A DNA stretch of 64,000 nt, taken from assembly GCF_016772475.1 (NCBI RefSeq), contig NZ_CP068595.1, positions 62,001 through 126,000 on the forward strand. Reading direction: 5' to 3'. The translations under genes were made by a program, and so were the position numbers. Below the pieces are notes generated by a model. The model was given only the letters and a program-made list of their open reading frames with translations. It did no database searches and was not told the DNA's origin. This DNA comes from Paenibacillus sonchi. Lineage in GTDB: Bacteria; Bacillota; Bacilli; Paenibacillales; Paenibacillaceae. Positions 18,881 through 28,224 of this stretch are shown here, one piece after another; positions within the stretch are counted from its first letter, which is position 1, and each line of letters starts with the position of its first letter.

Positions 18881-19816
18881 TTAGAATAGAGCCTGTTCCG
18901 GGTCGATTTTTCTGACCATGCTGTTGGTTGCAATAACCATAATGAATCCAACCACCGATTGTACCAGCGCCGTGGCCGAAGACATCCCGATATCGTTTAA
19001 TTGCATCAAAGCGCGGTATACATACGTATCCACGGTATCCGTTACCGGATACAGCGCCCCTGAATTCATTGGAACCTGGAAGAACAGTCCAAAGTCAGAA
19101 CTAAAAATACTTCCCATCGACAGAATGGTCATAATAATAATGACTGGTCGGATAAAAGGAATCGTAATGTTCGTAATCTGCTTCCACTTGGAAGCCCCGT
19201 CGATGAGCGCAGCCTCATAGTATTCCGGATCTATTCCGGCGATAGCCGCGATGTAGATCACAGCACCGAAGCCTGCATGCTTCCATGCGTTGACAAACAC
19301 CAGGATATAAGGCCAGTAGCCCTTCTCCGAATACCAGAATACCGGATCATGCCCAAAGGCTTTGAGTACGGTTGCATTGATGAATCCGTGATCCGGCTGC
19401 AGGAAAGCGTATACGAGATAACTCACCACTACCATAGACAGAAAGTGTGGCAGGATAATAAAGCTCTGGTAAGCTTTAGCCAAAAACCGCCGCCGGATCT
19501 CATTGATGGCAACCGCGATCGATACCGACAGCACCAGGTTCATAATCATAAAGGTCAGGCTGTACAGGAGCGTGTTTCTTACAATTCTCCACATATCCCC
19601 CGAAGAGAATAAGAATTTGAAATTATCAATTCCTACCCATGGACTCCCCCAAATTCCGTCAATGTAATTCACATTCTTGAACGCAATAAATATACCGAAC
19701 ATCGGCAAATAACTGTGCGCCAGAAGGACAAGAACAGCCGGCAGCATCATCAGTGTCAGCGCCTTGTACTTCCACATGGCATGGATAAATCTTGTAAAAC
19801 CGGTGGCTCTAGTCAT
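18881..19816 (-). CDS. Carbohydrate ABC transporter permease (LplB-like), module B
   Basis: The roughly 311-residue protein has six membrane segments, the LplB-type N-terminal LTLMMLPAVLVLLAHSYLPM and the EAA loop (YEAALIDGASKWKQITNITI). I chose the ATG at 19816, with AGGAG 8 nt upstream, over the in-frame start at 19834. The gene follows the histidine kinase gene after about 105 bp. It should pair with the permease encoded at 17953-18864. Confidence 0.93.
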   Translation of the reverse strand: MTRATGFTRFIHAMWKYKALTLMMLPAVLVLLAHSYLPMFGIFIAFKNVNYIDGIWGSPWVGIDNFKFLFSSGDMWRIVRNTLLYSLTFMIMNLVLSVSIAVAINEIRRRFLAKAYQSFIILPHFLSMVVVSYLVYAFLQPDHGFINATVLKAFGHDPVFWYSEKGYWPYILVFVNAWKHAGFGAVIYIAAIAGIDPEYYEAALIDGASKWKQITNITIPFIRPVIIIMTILSMGSIFSSDFGLFFQVPMNSGALYPVTDTVDTYVYRALMQLNDIGMSSATALVQSVVGFIMVIATNSMVRKIDPEQALF

Positions 19817-19921
19817 GTCCATTACTCCTTTCATGGACTTATTATAGAACCATCTCTATACGGCTACGATGATGTATTCCTGTAAAAACGTGATCTTTAA
19901 ACGTCCGTTTGCCGCTACACG

Positions 19922-21664
19922 TCATTCGGGCCGGCGCAGGGGCAGGGTGATAATCGCCCGGGTCCCCCCTTCCTCGCTTCGTTCATAGGTTAACCCGAAC
20001 GCCTCCCCGTAATGGAGCTGAATACGCTGATGCACATTTCGAATTCCGTATCCCTTCGCACTATGCTCTCCCTGCATAATGGCAGAGAGCTCCTCTAGAT
20101 TTACAGGCAGGTGCCCATTGTCCTCTACGATGAAGCGGAGTGTATCTTCACTTTTAACGGCAGATACCCGTAACTCTCCTTCTCCATCCATTCCGCGCAC
20201 GCCATGAATAATGGCATTTTCAATCAGAGGCTGAATAATTACCTTGGGAGTTTCATAGTCTCTTAGCGTTTCATCAATCTGCCACCAGACTTCAAAGGTG
20301 TCCGGGTAGCGTTTTTCTTGCAACCGTGTATAGGCCTTCGCATGCTCTATCTCTTCACCAATAGTAATCATTTTCCGGCCTCTGCTTAGACCAATACGCA
20401 GCAGCATGGACAAGTCCCTGACCATTTCGCCTACCTCGGCATTGCCGCTGTCTAGCGCATACCAGTATATCGAGTCCAAGGTATTGTACAGATAATGAGG
20501 GGTGATCTGGGATTGGAGCATCAGCAGCTCATACTCCTTCTGTTTCAGCTGCATCACATAATTTTCTTCAATCGAATAATCCAGTCTTTTGGTCATTTTC
20601 ACAAATGATCCATGCAGAATGCCGAATTCATCATTCCTGAGCGGCTCTTCAGACCATGACAGCGTTTTGCCGGGTTCATATACTTTCATAACAGAAACAA
20701 GCTTCACTACGGGCTTAACAACAAGTCTTACCAAATAGAGAACAAACGTGAGGACAAAAGCTAAAAAAATGATGGAGATGAACACAAGCATCTTTTGCAC
20801 CCAGATTTGTTTACCGGTAATGGACGCTAACGGGATCTTGTACAATAATCTAGTGTGAAATTTAGAGCTGTCCGAATAGGCGTAAAGCCACTCTTCCCCG
20901 CCTTCTTCTGCGAAGGTGTATCCATAAGAGGCCTCAGGTTCTATATTCTTGTGAAGCTCCGCCGGAGAAATGCTGCCTGAACCGGCTGACATTAACAGCT
21001 CCTCATTATCATTGAATAAAAAAACACCAGCAGTAGAGGGCAGCTCCACAGATACCATATCCCGGGTTAAAAGAACCTCTACCTTATTGACAACCAGTAG
21101 GCCGATAGCCTCATCATAATTTCTGGGATTGAGAATACTGCGCATGAAGGAGAGCGTTTTCTCTCCTGAATCTGAATGCGTGATGCGCAGTGCCCCGCCT
21201 CCACTGAGATCCATGCCGCTTACCATAGCGTCAGGCAATCCGCTATTATCTTTATCTAAATATTTGAATCCTTTTGTTTTATGGGAAAGATCAAAAGGCG
21301 TATCCCGCCGCTCTATATTTTTCAAATAAATCGCGTATTCCGTGCTGCCGGTAGACCAGCTCTCCAGAATGTTATCGGCCTGCTGGATTTCATTCAGTGT
21401 GTCAATTCCTGTCCAAAAGCTGTACCCTGCCGGATTGCTGAAAAACTGACTATCCAGCAGCGTTATCGTCCTGTCATTGATCGCCGATATGGTTTTATCT
21501 ATTGTCGTATGATTTTGTTTAACCAGTTGCAGTGTTGTACTGCCGACTTCCTCCTTTATGGTGTCTACAGCCACATAAGCTGAAATCCATCCCACCACTA
21601 TAAAGGGGAGGACAATAAACACAAGGAAGGCCAGCGTGACTTTATGTTTCAGTTTCAGCTTCAT
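19922..21664 (-). CDS. YesM-like sensor histidine kinase, module B
   Basis: The 580-residue protein has an N-terminal membrane segment (VTLAFLVFIVLPFIVVGWI), a sensor region, a second membrane segment near MLVFISIIFLAFVLTFVLYL, HAMP, His390 in SQITPHYLYNTLD, and a HATPase domain with IIQPLIENAIIHG. I chose the ATG at 21664, with AGGAGG upstream. It overlaps the end of the regulator gene by 23 nt, indicating translational coupling. It should sense an extracellular carbohydrate cue and phosphorylate the module B regulator. It is the same length as the module A kinase, but module B has the regulator first and the kinase second. Confidence 0.92.
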   Translation of the reverse strand: MKLKLKHKVTLAFLVFIVLPFIVVGWISAYVAVDTIKEEVGSTTLQLVKQNHTTIDKTISAINDRTITLLDSQFFSNPAGYSFWTGIDTLNEIQQADNILESWSTGSTEYAIYLKNIERRDTPFDLSHKTKGFKYLDKDNSGLPDAMVSGMDLSGGGALRITHSDSGEKTLSFMRSILNPRNYDEAIGLLVVNKVEVLLTRDMVSVELPSTAGVFLFNDNEELLMSAGSGSISPAELHKNIEPEASYGYTFAEEGGEEWLYAYSDSSKFHTRLLYKIPLASITGKQIWVQKMLVFISIIFLAFVLTFVLYLVRLVVKPVVKLVSVMKVYEPGKTLSWSEEPLRNDEFGILHGSFVKMTKRLDYSIEENYVMQLKQKEYELLMLQSQITPHYLYNTLDSIYWYALDSGNAEVGEMVRDLSMLLRIGLSRGRKMITIGEEIEHAKAYTRLQEKRYPDTFEVWWQIDETLRDYETPKVIIQPLIENAIIHGVRGMDGEGELRVSAVKSEDTLRFIVEDNGHLPVNLEELSAIMQGEHSAKGYGIRNVHQRIQLHYGEAFGLTYERSEEGGTRAIITLPLRRPE

Positions 21665-23288
21665 CCCGCTTCCCTCCTCTGGTCTTTTTCCGAAATTCTG
21701 CCGGTGTAAGACCCAACACTCTTTTGAACATCCGGCTGAAGTGCTCAGGCGATTCATAACCTACCGCGTAGGCGATTTCATATCGTTTCTTGTCCGTAGT
21801 ACTCATCAGACGCTTGGCTTCTTCCATCCGCAGTGCCGTAACATAATCCCAGAGGTTGGTTTTCATGTCGCGTTTGAAAATATAACCAAGATGTGCTGCA
21901 CTGAAATGGACCTCTTCGGAAATATCCTGAATTTTCAGCGCCGGATTACGGTAATTTTTCTGGATGTAGCTGGTAATCCGTGAGATTACGTTCTGATCTC
22001 TGGCTTGGGAGAGCTCCTGCAAAAATAGAACCGAATCCTCAATATAACGATGCAACCGCTCCAGCTTCTGCTGTCCGGTAAGCCCCTGGAACACCATATC
22101 CGGGTTGAAATCATAGAGGGAAACCCCGTTACCCTGTCCGTATTCTACCAGCAGTCCGTAAATCCGGTAGATCAGCATGCCGCAATAGCTGTTCATAACC
22201 TCCTGTGACTGATCAGACACCAGCAGCTGACTAAGTATTATTTGCGGATTCACGTACCCTATTGATTCTACCGCTGATTTCATCTGCTCCATGAACTCAC
22301 TAACCTTGCCCATCCACACCACCATACTCAGATTATCCTGCACGGCGAGGTCGTGATAATAGAAGACTCTCTGTCCAGGATGGACTTTGTTCCACTCCGC
22401 GGCCGTATCCGCTTCATCCATCAGCTCAGGGAGCCTCAGTACATCCCCGGCTAGTGTGCTGAGGCCGACCGTCGCCTCTACATTCAGATACTGCTTCAGA
22501 TTCATAGCGATCATCTGCCCGATCATATGAATCCGGGAGTGTACTCTAACCTGTGGGTCCTCCATTTCCTCGGCAGACAGCTGGATAATGCTGATGATGG
22601 AATGGCCGAAGCCGTTGAAGGTCAAGCTGTTCCATTCCGATAGCGTTTCGTTCATAATATTGATCGCGGCATATTTCAATAATTTGCGGTCATGCAGGGT
22701 CACCTTCTTATGGCTGAAGCCGGCCTGGCTATAATCAATGCGGCTGGAGATCACGCCAAAGAATTGCCCTGTCAACAGCTCCCCCAGCTCACCGGTCACA
22801 TCTTCGATATCCTTCTGCGTCAGATTGCGCTGCGTAACCAGCTCCATCAGCCACTCGTTGCGCCTGGATTGCTCCTGAATCTGCCTGCTGTCCTCCGGTG
22901 AGTTTGTTCCAGGAAGCTCCTTTTGGGTCAGCGCTTTGCGTACTACACGGAGCAGTTCTGTCCGCTCTACCGGCTTCACCAGATAATCCTTAGCACCGAG
23001 CCGTAGCGATTTTTTGGCAAAATCAAACTTCTCATGGGCAGAAATGACAATCACCGGGACATTCCACTGCTCCATATAGATGTTTTCCATTAATTCAATT
23101 CCGCTCATCCTGCCCATCTGTATATCGGTAAGCACCAGATCAAAGCTGTCCATCCGTAAATAATCTATCGCTTCGAATCCATTGATTGCCGTTTCAACAT
23201 CAGTGATGTTCATATCCGAAGCGAGCAGGAAATTCCGGATCCCCGCACTCACTCTCGGCTCATCATCTACAACGAGAATTTTATACAT
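21642..23288 (-). CDS. YesN-like response regulator with AraC-type DNA-binding domain, module B
   Basis: About 548 residues. The receiver domain has Asp55 in LVLTDIQMGR and Lys in DYLVKPVERTE. A long linker follows, and the C-terminal AraC-type double helix-turn-helix ends with YESPEHFSRMFKRVLGLTP. The start at 23288 is preceded by a G-rich ribosome site (GGGGGG); the in-frame Met at 23300 is less well placed. It is the first gene of module B and diverges from the GH9 gene across a 313-bp region, so it may control both transcripts. It is the intact counterpart of the frameshifted regulator at 5745-7378. Confidence 0.92.
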   Translation of the reverse strand: MYKILVVDDEPRVSAGIRNFLLASDMNITDVETAINGFEAIDYLRMDSFDLVLTDIQMGRMSGIELMENIYMEQWNVPVIVISAHEKFDFAKKSLRLGAKDYLVKPVERTELLRVVRKALTQKELPGTNSPEDSRQIQEQSRRNEWLMELVTQRNLTQKDIEDVTGELGELLTGQFFGVISSRIDYSQAGFSHKKVTLHDRKLLKYAAINIMNETLSEWNSLTFNGFGHSIISIIQLSAEEMEDPQVRVHSRIHMIGQMIAMNLKQYLNVEATVGLSTLAGDVLRLPELMDEADTAAEWNKVHPGQRVFYYHDLAVQDNLSMVVWMGKVSEFMEQMKSAVESIGYVNPQIILSQLLVSDQSQEVMNSYCGMLIYRIYGLLVEYGQGNGVSLYDFNPDMVFQGLTGQQKLERLHRYIEDSVLFLQELSQARDQNVISRITSYIQKNYRNPALKIQDISEEVHFSAAHLGYIFKRDMKTNLWDYVTALRMEEAKRLMSTTDKKRYEIAYAVGYESPEHFSRMFKRVLGLTPAEFRKKTRGGKRDEAETET

Positions 23289-23531
23289 GATGCCCCCCAT
23301 TTTTCATTGAAAATTCACCGTATGTCAACGCCAGACGGTATCAAGAATACCCTTTGTCTCACAGTACACTCGCTATAAATAAGCGTAGATGATCTATTTT
23401 ATCTTTTTTGTGATCTATATCAGGATTTTTTATCGCAAGGCTCTGGGCGGCCTAGTTACAGTCATAGTATAGATCACATATTTCATGTAATTCATCATCG
23501 ATTAGTGATAGTAACTCTTTTATGCTCTATT

Positions 23532-23545
23532 TGCAAGCGTTTTCA
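23532..23545 (+). promoter_or_regulatory. Probable cre site (CcpA carbon catabolite repression)
   Basis: TGCAAGCGTTTTCA matches the Gram-positive cre consensus TGWAANCGNTNWCA at all but one position and lies 57 bp before the GH9 start. Such sites let CcpA repress catabolic genes when preferred sugars are present. The divergent region 23289-23601 holds no gene; I found no convincing -35/-10 pair in it. Confidence 0.55.
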
Positions 23546-23601
23546 TATTTGAAGAGAGGAGATTATGTTACGCGATATTCAACAATGAGGAGGTTAAAAA
23601 G

Positions 23602-26600
23602 ATGTTCAGAAGAAGCCAATTCACCTTGAAACTCAGAAAATTATTTTCTGTAAGCCTTAGTCTGTTGTTAATTATATGTACTCTTACTCTATCACCCAAA
23701 CCCACCATGGCTGCGGTTACACCATTGCCAGGACCCGAACACCCTCTCCTGTATGATGATTTTGCCGGTGGGGGACTATTCAAACAAAATTGGATGAACT
23801 GGTACAATCAGGACGGTGGTAGTGGTACTTTCATAAAAACGACAGAAGGCACTCGTTCCATTGGAAAGTTCACACAAACCCCAAGTTCCTCCTCTTCTTG
23901 GGCCAAGTTTCAACCTATGAACGAGACCTTTGACCTGTCAGGCTATCGTTATATGAACCTTTCTCTGCAGAATGCAGGGTATGCCCAGTCACTAATTCGT
24001 GTTGTTATCGGCGATGGCACTACAAATTACAATCTGACCGGAGGTTATGTTCCCGCATCGAATACCTGGACTGACCTGCAGTTTGATCTGGATGCATTGA
24101 TGCCTAAGATTCAGAAGAAGAAAGTCAAACTGGAAATTTGGCTTAGACAAGCCGGAGGAACTTACGGGGAGATGCTAATCGATGACATTGTGTTTACAAC
24201 GGCATCCAGTGGTACCGCTCCCCAGTTAAGCCCGGCAGGGATGAGCGCGAATACAGATAGCAGCTATAACCAGAACACTAATTTTACCTTCGAAGCCACC
24301 TATATCGACCCAGATAATGAGGCTCCATTTGCAGTTCAGGTGATCATTGATGACATTGCCTATAACATGCGTGAAACGGATCAAGCCGATGTAACCTACA
24401 CAGACGGTAAACACTACAGGTTCATGACGAAGCTTCCGGCGGGGGCCCATTCCTACTATTTCCGCACCTCAGATACGACTTCGAATGAAGTCAATACTGG
24501 AATTCAAAATTTGAATGTAGTTCAATCCTCTTCTGTGATTGATATTGTTGTAAGCCAAGCCGGCTACAGTGCAGACGATGTAAAGAACGCAAAATTGATA
24601 TCAACCACAACAGTCACAGACGCTACTTATGAAATATTGGATGGAACTACTGTTATCGCCTCAGGAACCATGACCTATGAAGGCCTTTATTGGAACAAAC
24701 ATGTCTACTCTATCGGCTTCTCAGACGTCACTGCTTCCGGGAACAGCTACAGGGTGCGGAGTAATCAGGTTTATTCCTACTCGTTTGAAATCACACCGAA
24801 CCTATGGGATCAATACAAGGATGAAATGACTGCTTTCTACCGTCTTCAACGTGCCTCAGTAGCCACAAGTGATGCTTATCCTGAGGGTTACAGCAGTGTA
24901 GCTCCCTCAGCTAAGCTCTACCATGCCGCAGGCCACCTGGATGACGCCCAGTCTGCTGACGGCCTCACCCATTATGATCTGACGGGCAGCTGGTACGATG
25001 CCGGCGATTACGGCAAATACGGCGGCAACCAATGGGTAGGTGCGGAGATTGCTTTGGCTTATACGCGGTATGCAGACAAAGACAGCGTAAAGTACGATAA
25101 CGACAGCAATGGTATTCCGGATCTGGTTGACGAAGCGGTCTTCGGCAGTGAATATCTGATTAAGTTCGCCGACCAATTGGGCGGGGAAATGTATAATCTC
25201 AGAAATAACGCTTCTTTCGTTCATCCCGAGAAATCTACCGACAATATCTCCGGCACAGCCGATGACCGGAAGCTGACGGATCTAAGTGTCGGCGGCTCCG
25301 CCAAGTCAGCGGGCACTCTTGCCGCCACAGCGCGCGCGATCCGCACGGCGATTAACGAAGGTGACATCGCGTCATCTCAGATTGCAGAGCTTACGGATTT
25401 TGCCAACCAATGCGAGACTGCCGCGGTTACCTTTTATAATTATGTGGTCGCCAATCCTGACGGTCCCATCGGATCTTATTCCACCAGAGGAGGCATCCCC
25501 AATTCCAAGCTGCTGGCTGATGTTGAGTTGTACTTGCTGACCGGCGATATCCAGTATCGGAATGCAGCTACGGCTACAATAAGCGCATTGACCTTGAGTG
25601 ACATCTCCTCCACCAACTACTGGGATATGAGCCCTATGTCCATGGCCGAATTCTATCCGGTTGCCGATGCTGAAACACAATCCCATATTCATAGCCTCTT
25701 AAAAGGGCAAGCAGATTTCTTCCTCTCCATGTCCGATGATATACCGTATGGTGTACTGAACCAGTTCAAAAATTTCGGTGTAAACGAACCTCATGCTTCT
25801 TATCTAGGGGACATGCTGCGGTACTATGAATTATTTGGTGATCCTGCGGCACTGCAGGCGGTCGTGAAGGGAATGTACTGGCTGTTCGGAGAGAATCCCT
25901 GGAATATCAGCTGGGTATCAGGCATTGGTACCCATCATGTGATGTTCCCACACACCCGCTATAATGAGGAATCCAATACTGCGGGTGATACCGGGATTAT
26001 CCTTCCCGGTGCCATGGTCAGCGGACCCAATATGAAAGATCCCAAAAATAAGAGCAGTGTAAGTCCCTGGTATGAGGACCGTTCCCTCTATCTGGATGAT
26101 ACGAATCAGTGGCGCTATAACGAGTTCAGCATTAGCATTCAAGCAGGACTCCTATATACAGTCATGGGACTCAGTGCAACTCCGGGAACAGGTGTGGACA
26201 ATGCAGCCAAGCCGCCCGCCTTGCCGTTACTTTCTCCAGTGATCGGAGAATGGATCCGCGGAAATGTAACTGTTTTTGCCCAGGCGGGAGATCAGCTGAG
26301 CGATGTTGAATATGCAGCAACCGGATTGCCTTATCAACCCATGACCGTCTCAGGGAATGTGTATTCGACTGTAAGCGGTGCGGTCTACGGTGCGGTCTAC
26401 GCTGCGGTCATCGATGAGAGCCAATCCTTGCCTTATACGAACCGGAGAGTGGATGTCCGTGCCAAAGATCCTTCCGGCGCATACACCTACAGCTCGACTC
26501 ATTACACCGTTGCTCCACCGTTGCCGGACCCCTCCACTCCGCTGTTATATGATGATTTTGGAGGAGCTGGCTTCTGGGGTGGCTCTGCTGCCAACACGAC

Positions 26601-27336
26601 ATGGGTCAACTGGTATAACCAAAATGGCGGAACGGGAACGTTCACCAAGCTTACAGCAGACGGACGTTCTGTCGGCAAATTCACTCAGGTTCCGGCAAAT
26701 GTGAATTCAGCGGCTAAATTTCAGGCATGGAACGATGTGGTCGATCTGAGCGGCTACCAATATTTGAATATCACGCTTAAGAATCCTGCATCTCCTGACC
26801 TCAGGACCCGGATTGAAATCTATGACGGCAAAAGAACATATAATCTAACTGGAGGATGGGTAGAAGTTCCAGCCAATTGGAGCGATCTGCAATTTGATCT
26901 CAATGCACTTACCCCGGCCATTGACAAAAAGGCACTAAAGTTGTCTATTTGGCTCAAACAAAATACAGTCACTCCAGGAGAAATGCTAATTGATGAAATT
27001 AAGGCTACGAATAAAGTCAGCGGAAGTGCGCCAACGTTAACTTCAGGAGGAGTAGATCAACCCCAAGGCACTCCACAAACGGAGTTTACTTTTACTGTCA
27101 CTTATACAGATGCAGACAATCAGGCCCCATTTACAATGGAGCTTGTCTTAGACGGCGTCGTTCGAAAAATGCAGCCTGCTGTTCCGGGTGACACTAATTA
27201 TTCAGACGGCAGAATCTATCAATACAGTACAAAGCTACCTCCTGGTCAGCATTCATACTACTTCAACACCACCGATACTTTCACCGATGCCGTAAGTACA
27301 GAAGTTCAGAGTGCTCCTGAAGTCAGCCTTGAATAG
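23602..27336 (+). CDS. Secreted multimodular glycoside hydrolase family 9 endoglucanase/xanthanase
   Basis: The 1244-residue protein starts with a long signal peptide (hydrophobic LFSVSLSLLLIICTLTL, probable cleavage near residue 38). The module order is: beta-sandwich carbohydrate-binding-like module (about 48-200), Ig-like module (about 205-305), GH9 N-terminal Ig-like domain beginning near VVSQAGYSADD, GH9 catalytic domain (about 400-860), Ig-like stretch, then a second copy of the first two modules (about 977-1240). Catalytic residues are visible: Asp466 and Asp469 in WYDAGDYGKYG, the HVMFPHTR region, and Glu841 in RYNEFSISIQAG. The layout resembles the GH9 endo-xanthanase described from Paenibacillus nanensis, whose C-terminal module binds xanthan. 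It should cut the cellulose-like backbone outside the cell. The start has AGGAGG 8 nt upstream. Plain cellulase activity is the main alternative. Confidence 0.9.
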   Translation: MFRRSQFTLKLRKLFSVSLSLLLIICTLTLSPKPTMAAVTPLPGPEHPLLYDDFAGGGLFKQNWMNWYNQDGGSGTFIKTTEGTRSIGKFTQTPSSSSSWAKFQPMNETFDLSGYRYMNLSLQNAGYAQSLIRVVIGDGTTNYNLTGGYVPASNTWTDLQFDLDALMPKIQKKKVKLEIWLRQAGGTYGEMLIDDIVFTTASSGTAPQLSPAGMSANTDSSYNQNTNFTFEATYIDPDNEAPFAVQVIIDDIAYNMRETDQADVTYTDGKHYRFMTKLPAGAHSYYFRTSDTTSNEVNTGIQNLNVVQSSSVIDIVVSQAGYSADDVKNAKLISTTTVTDATYEILDGTTVIASGTMTYEGLYWNKHVYSIGFSDVTASGNSYRVRSNQVYSYSFEITPNLWDQYKDEMTAFYRLQRASVATSDAYPEGYSSVAPSAKLYHAAGHLDDAQSADGLTHYDLTGSWYDAGDYGKYGGNQWVGAEIALAYTRYADKDSVKYDNDSNGIPDLVDEAVFGSEYLIKFADQLGGEMYNLRNNASFVHPEKSTDNISGTADDRKLTDLSVGGSAKSAGTLAATARAIRTAINEGDIASSQIAELTDFANQCETAAVTFYNYVVANPDGPIGSYSTRGGIPNSKLLADVELYLLTGDIQYRNAATATISALTLSDISSTNYWDMSPMSMAEFYPVADAETQSHIHSLLKGQADFFLSMSDDIPYGVLNQFKNFGVNEPHASYLGDMLRYYELFGDPAALQAVVKGMYWLFGENPWNISWVSGIGTHHVMFPHTRYNEESNTAGDTGIILPGAMVSGPNMKDPKNKSSVSPWYEDRSLYLDDTNQWRYNEFSISIQAGLLYTVMGLSATPGTGVDNAAKPPALPLLSPVIGEWIRGNVTVFAQAGDQLSDVEYAATGLPYQPMTVSGNVYSTVSGAVYGAVYAAVIDESQSLPYTNRRVDVRAKDPSGAYTYSSTHYTVAPPLPDPSTPLLYDDFGGAGFWGGSAANTTWVNWYNQNGGTGTFTKLTADGRSVGKFTQVPANVNSAAKFQAWNDVVDLSGYQYLNITLKNPASPDLRTRIEIYDGKRTYNLTGGWVEVPANWSDLQFDLNALTPAIDKKALKLSIWLKQNTVTPGEMLIDEIKATNKVSGSAPTLTSGGVDQPQGTPQTEFTFTVTYTDADNQAPFTMELVLDGVVRKMQPAVPGDTNYSDGRIYQYSTKLPPGQHSYYFNTTDTFTDAVSTEVQSAPEVSLE

Positions 27337-27397
27337 TGTATTTGTGGTTAAGCAAATGTTTGGCAATATTTATTATAAAGTACACTCTTTAGCTCAG

Positions 27398-27430
27398 ACG
27401 ACGAACGATAATAACGTTCGTCGTTTTATT
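27398..27430 (+). terminator. Rho-independent terminator after the GH9 gene
   Basis: A perfect 10-bp stem (27398-27407 with 27415-27424), a 7-nt loop and a TTTTATT tail follow the GH9 stop by about 60 bp. The rest of 27337-27563 is AT-rich and shows nothing else. Confidence 0.85.
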
Positions 27431-27563
27431 ATTAAATGCTATGTAAGAAAATATAATAATTTCATTTAAATTCGAAATCATTTTGGATAATTTAACAATA
27501 TTTTGTCTAAAGTTGTTTTTTCAAAAAAATTCCCCATTTAAGTACGAAAGGAGATGTTAGAAG

Positions 27564-27950
27564 TTGAAAAACGGACAAAAAGAAATATTGGCTGTTGAGA
27601 AAGGATTTAGTCGTTATATTCAAACATGTCTTTTTCATACCAGCCGGGATTTTTTCATGAAAATTGATCGTGAGTATCATCGTACCGAGCCACTAAATGA
27701 AGATTTCGACACCGATGCCCTTAATGTCACTATCAATTTCTTTTCTTCTACTTTATATGTGGAAGCTCACGAATATCTGCGTTCCGCTATTCAGACATTG
27801 AATCCAATGGAAAAAAAGCTATTGTTTCTAAAATTTTATGACGAAAAAACCGATGCCGAAATAGCTCATTCATTTGGATTGACTCAACAAGCCATCAGTA
27901 AATCAAAAAAACTACTGCTGGACAAGCTTAAAAATCAATTGGAGGTGTAA
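27564..27950 (+). CDS. Sigma-70 region 4-like protein (Tn916 Orf7 type)
   Basis: The 128-residue protein has a C-terminal sigma-70 region 4-type helix-turn-helix: MEKKLLFLKFYDEKTDAEIA followed by HSFGLTQQAISKSKKLLLDK. The N-terminal half is unlike full sigma factors. The start is a TTG with AAAGGAG 10 nt upstream. Small proteins of this type regulate excision and transfer in Tn916-family elements. The next element gene starts 73 bp downstream in the same direction. An independent ECF-like regulator is a weaker alternative. Confidence 0.7.
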   Translation: MKNGQKEILAVEKGFSRYIQTCLFHTSRDFFMKIDREYHRTEPLNEDFDTDALNVTINFFSSTLYVEAHEYLRSAIQTLNPMEKKLLFLKFYDEKTDAEIAHSFGLTQQAISKSKKLLLDKLKNQLEV

Positions 27951-28023
27951 AGTTCGGCGAATTCACCGCATCCGTCCCCCCCTCTTCCTCGAATTAGAAA
28001 CCTTTGAGGAAAGGGGAAAACGA

Positions 28024-28224
28024 ATGCGGGAAGTAATTGAATTGATTCTGTTAGCCCAAAATGGGGATAGTGATGCTGAGGAAGAATTAATTTTTCGGTA
28101 TGAACGCCTTATCCATAAGTATGCTTGGCATAACAATCAATATAGCGAAGACTGTAAACAACAATTAGTCATTGCATTTATTTTAGCTGTTCGTCGATTT
28201 GATTTAAAACGCTACCTTTCGTAA
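28024..28224 (+). CDS. Conjugative-transposon-type helix-turn-helix protein (Tn916 Orf8 type)
   Basis: This 66-residue protein (VIELILLAQNGDSDAEEELI then FRYERLIHKYA) fits the short HTH_16 domain found beside the Orf7-type sigma protein in Tn916-like elements. The C-terminal AVRRFDLKRYL matches the family ending. It has AAAGGGG 7 nt before the ATG. It probably works with the preceding protein in controlling element genes. The small size limits certainty. Confidence 0.65.
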   Translation: MREVIELILLAQNGDSDAEEELIFRYERLIHKYAWHNNQYSEDCKQQLVIAFILAVRRFDLKRYLS

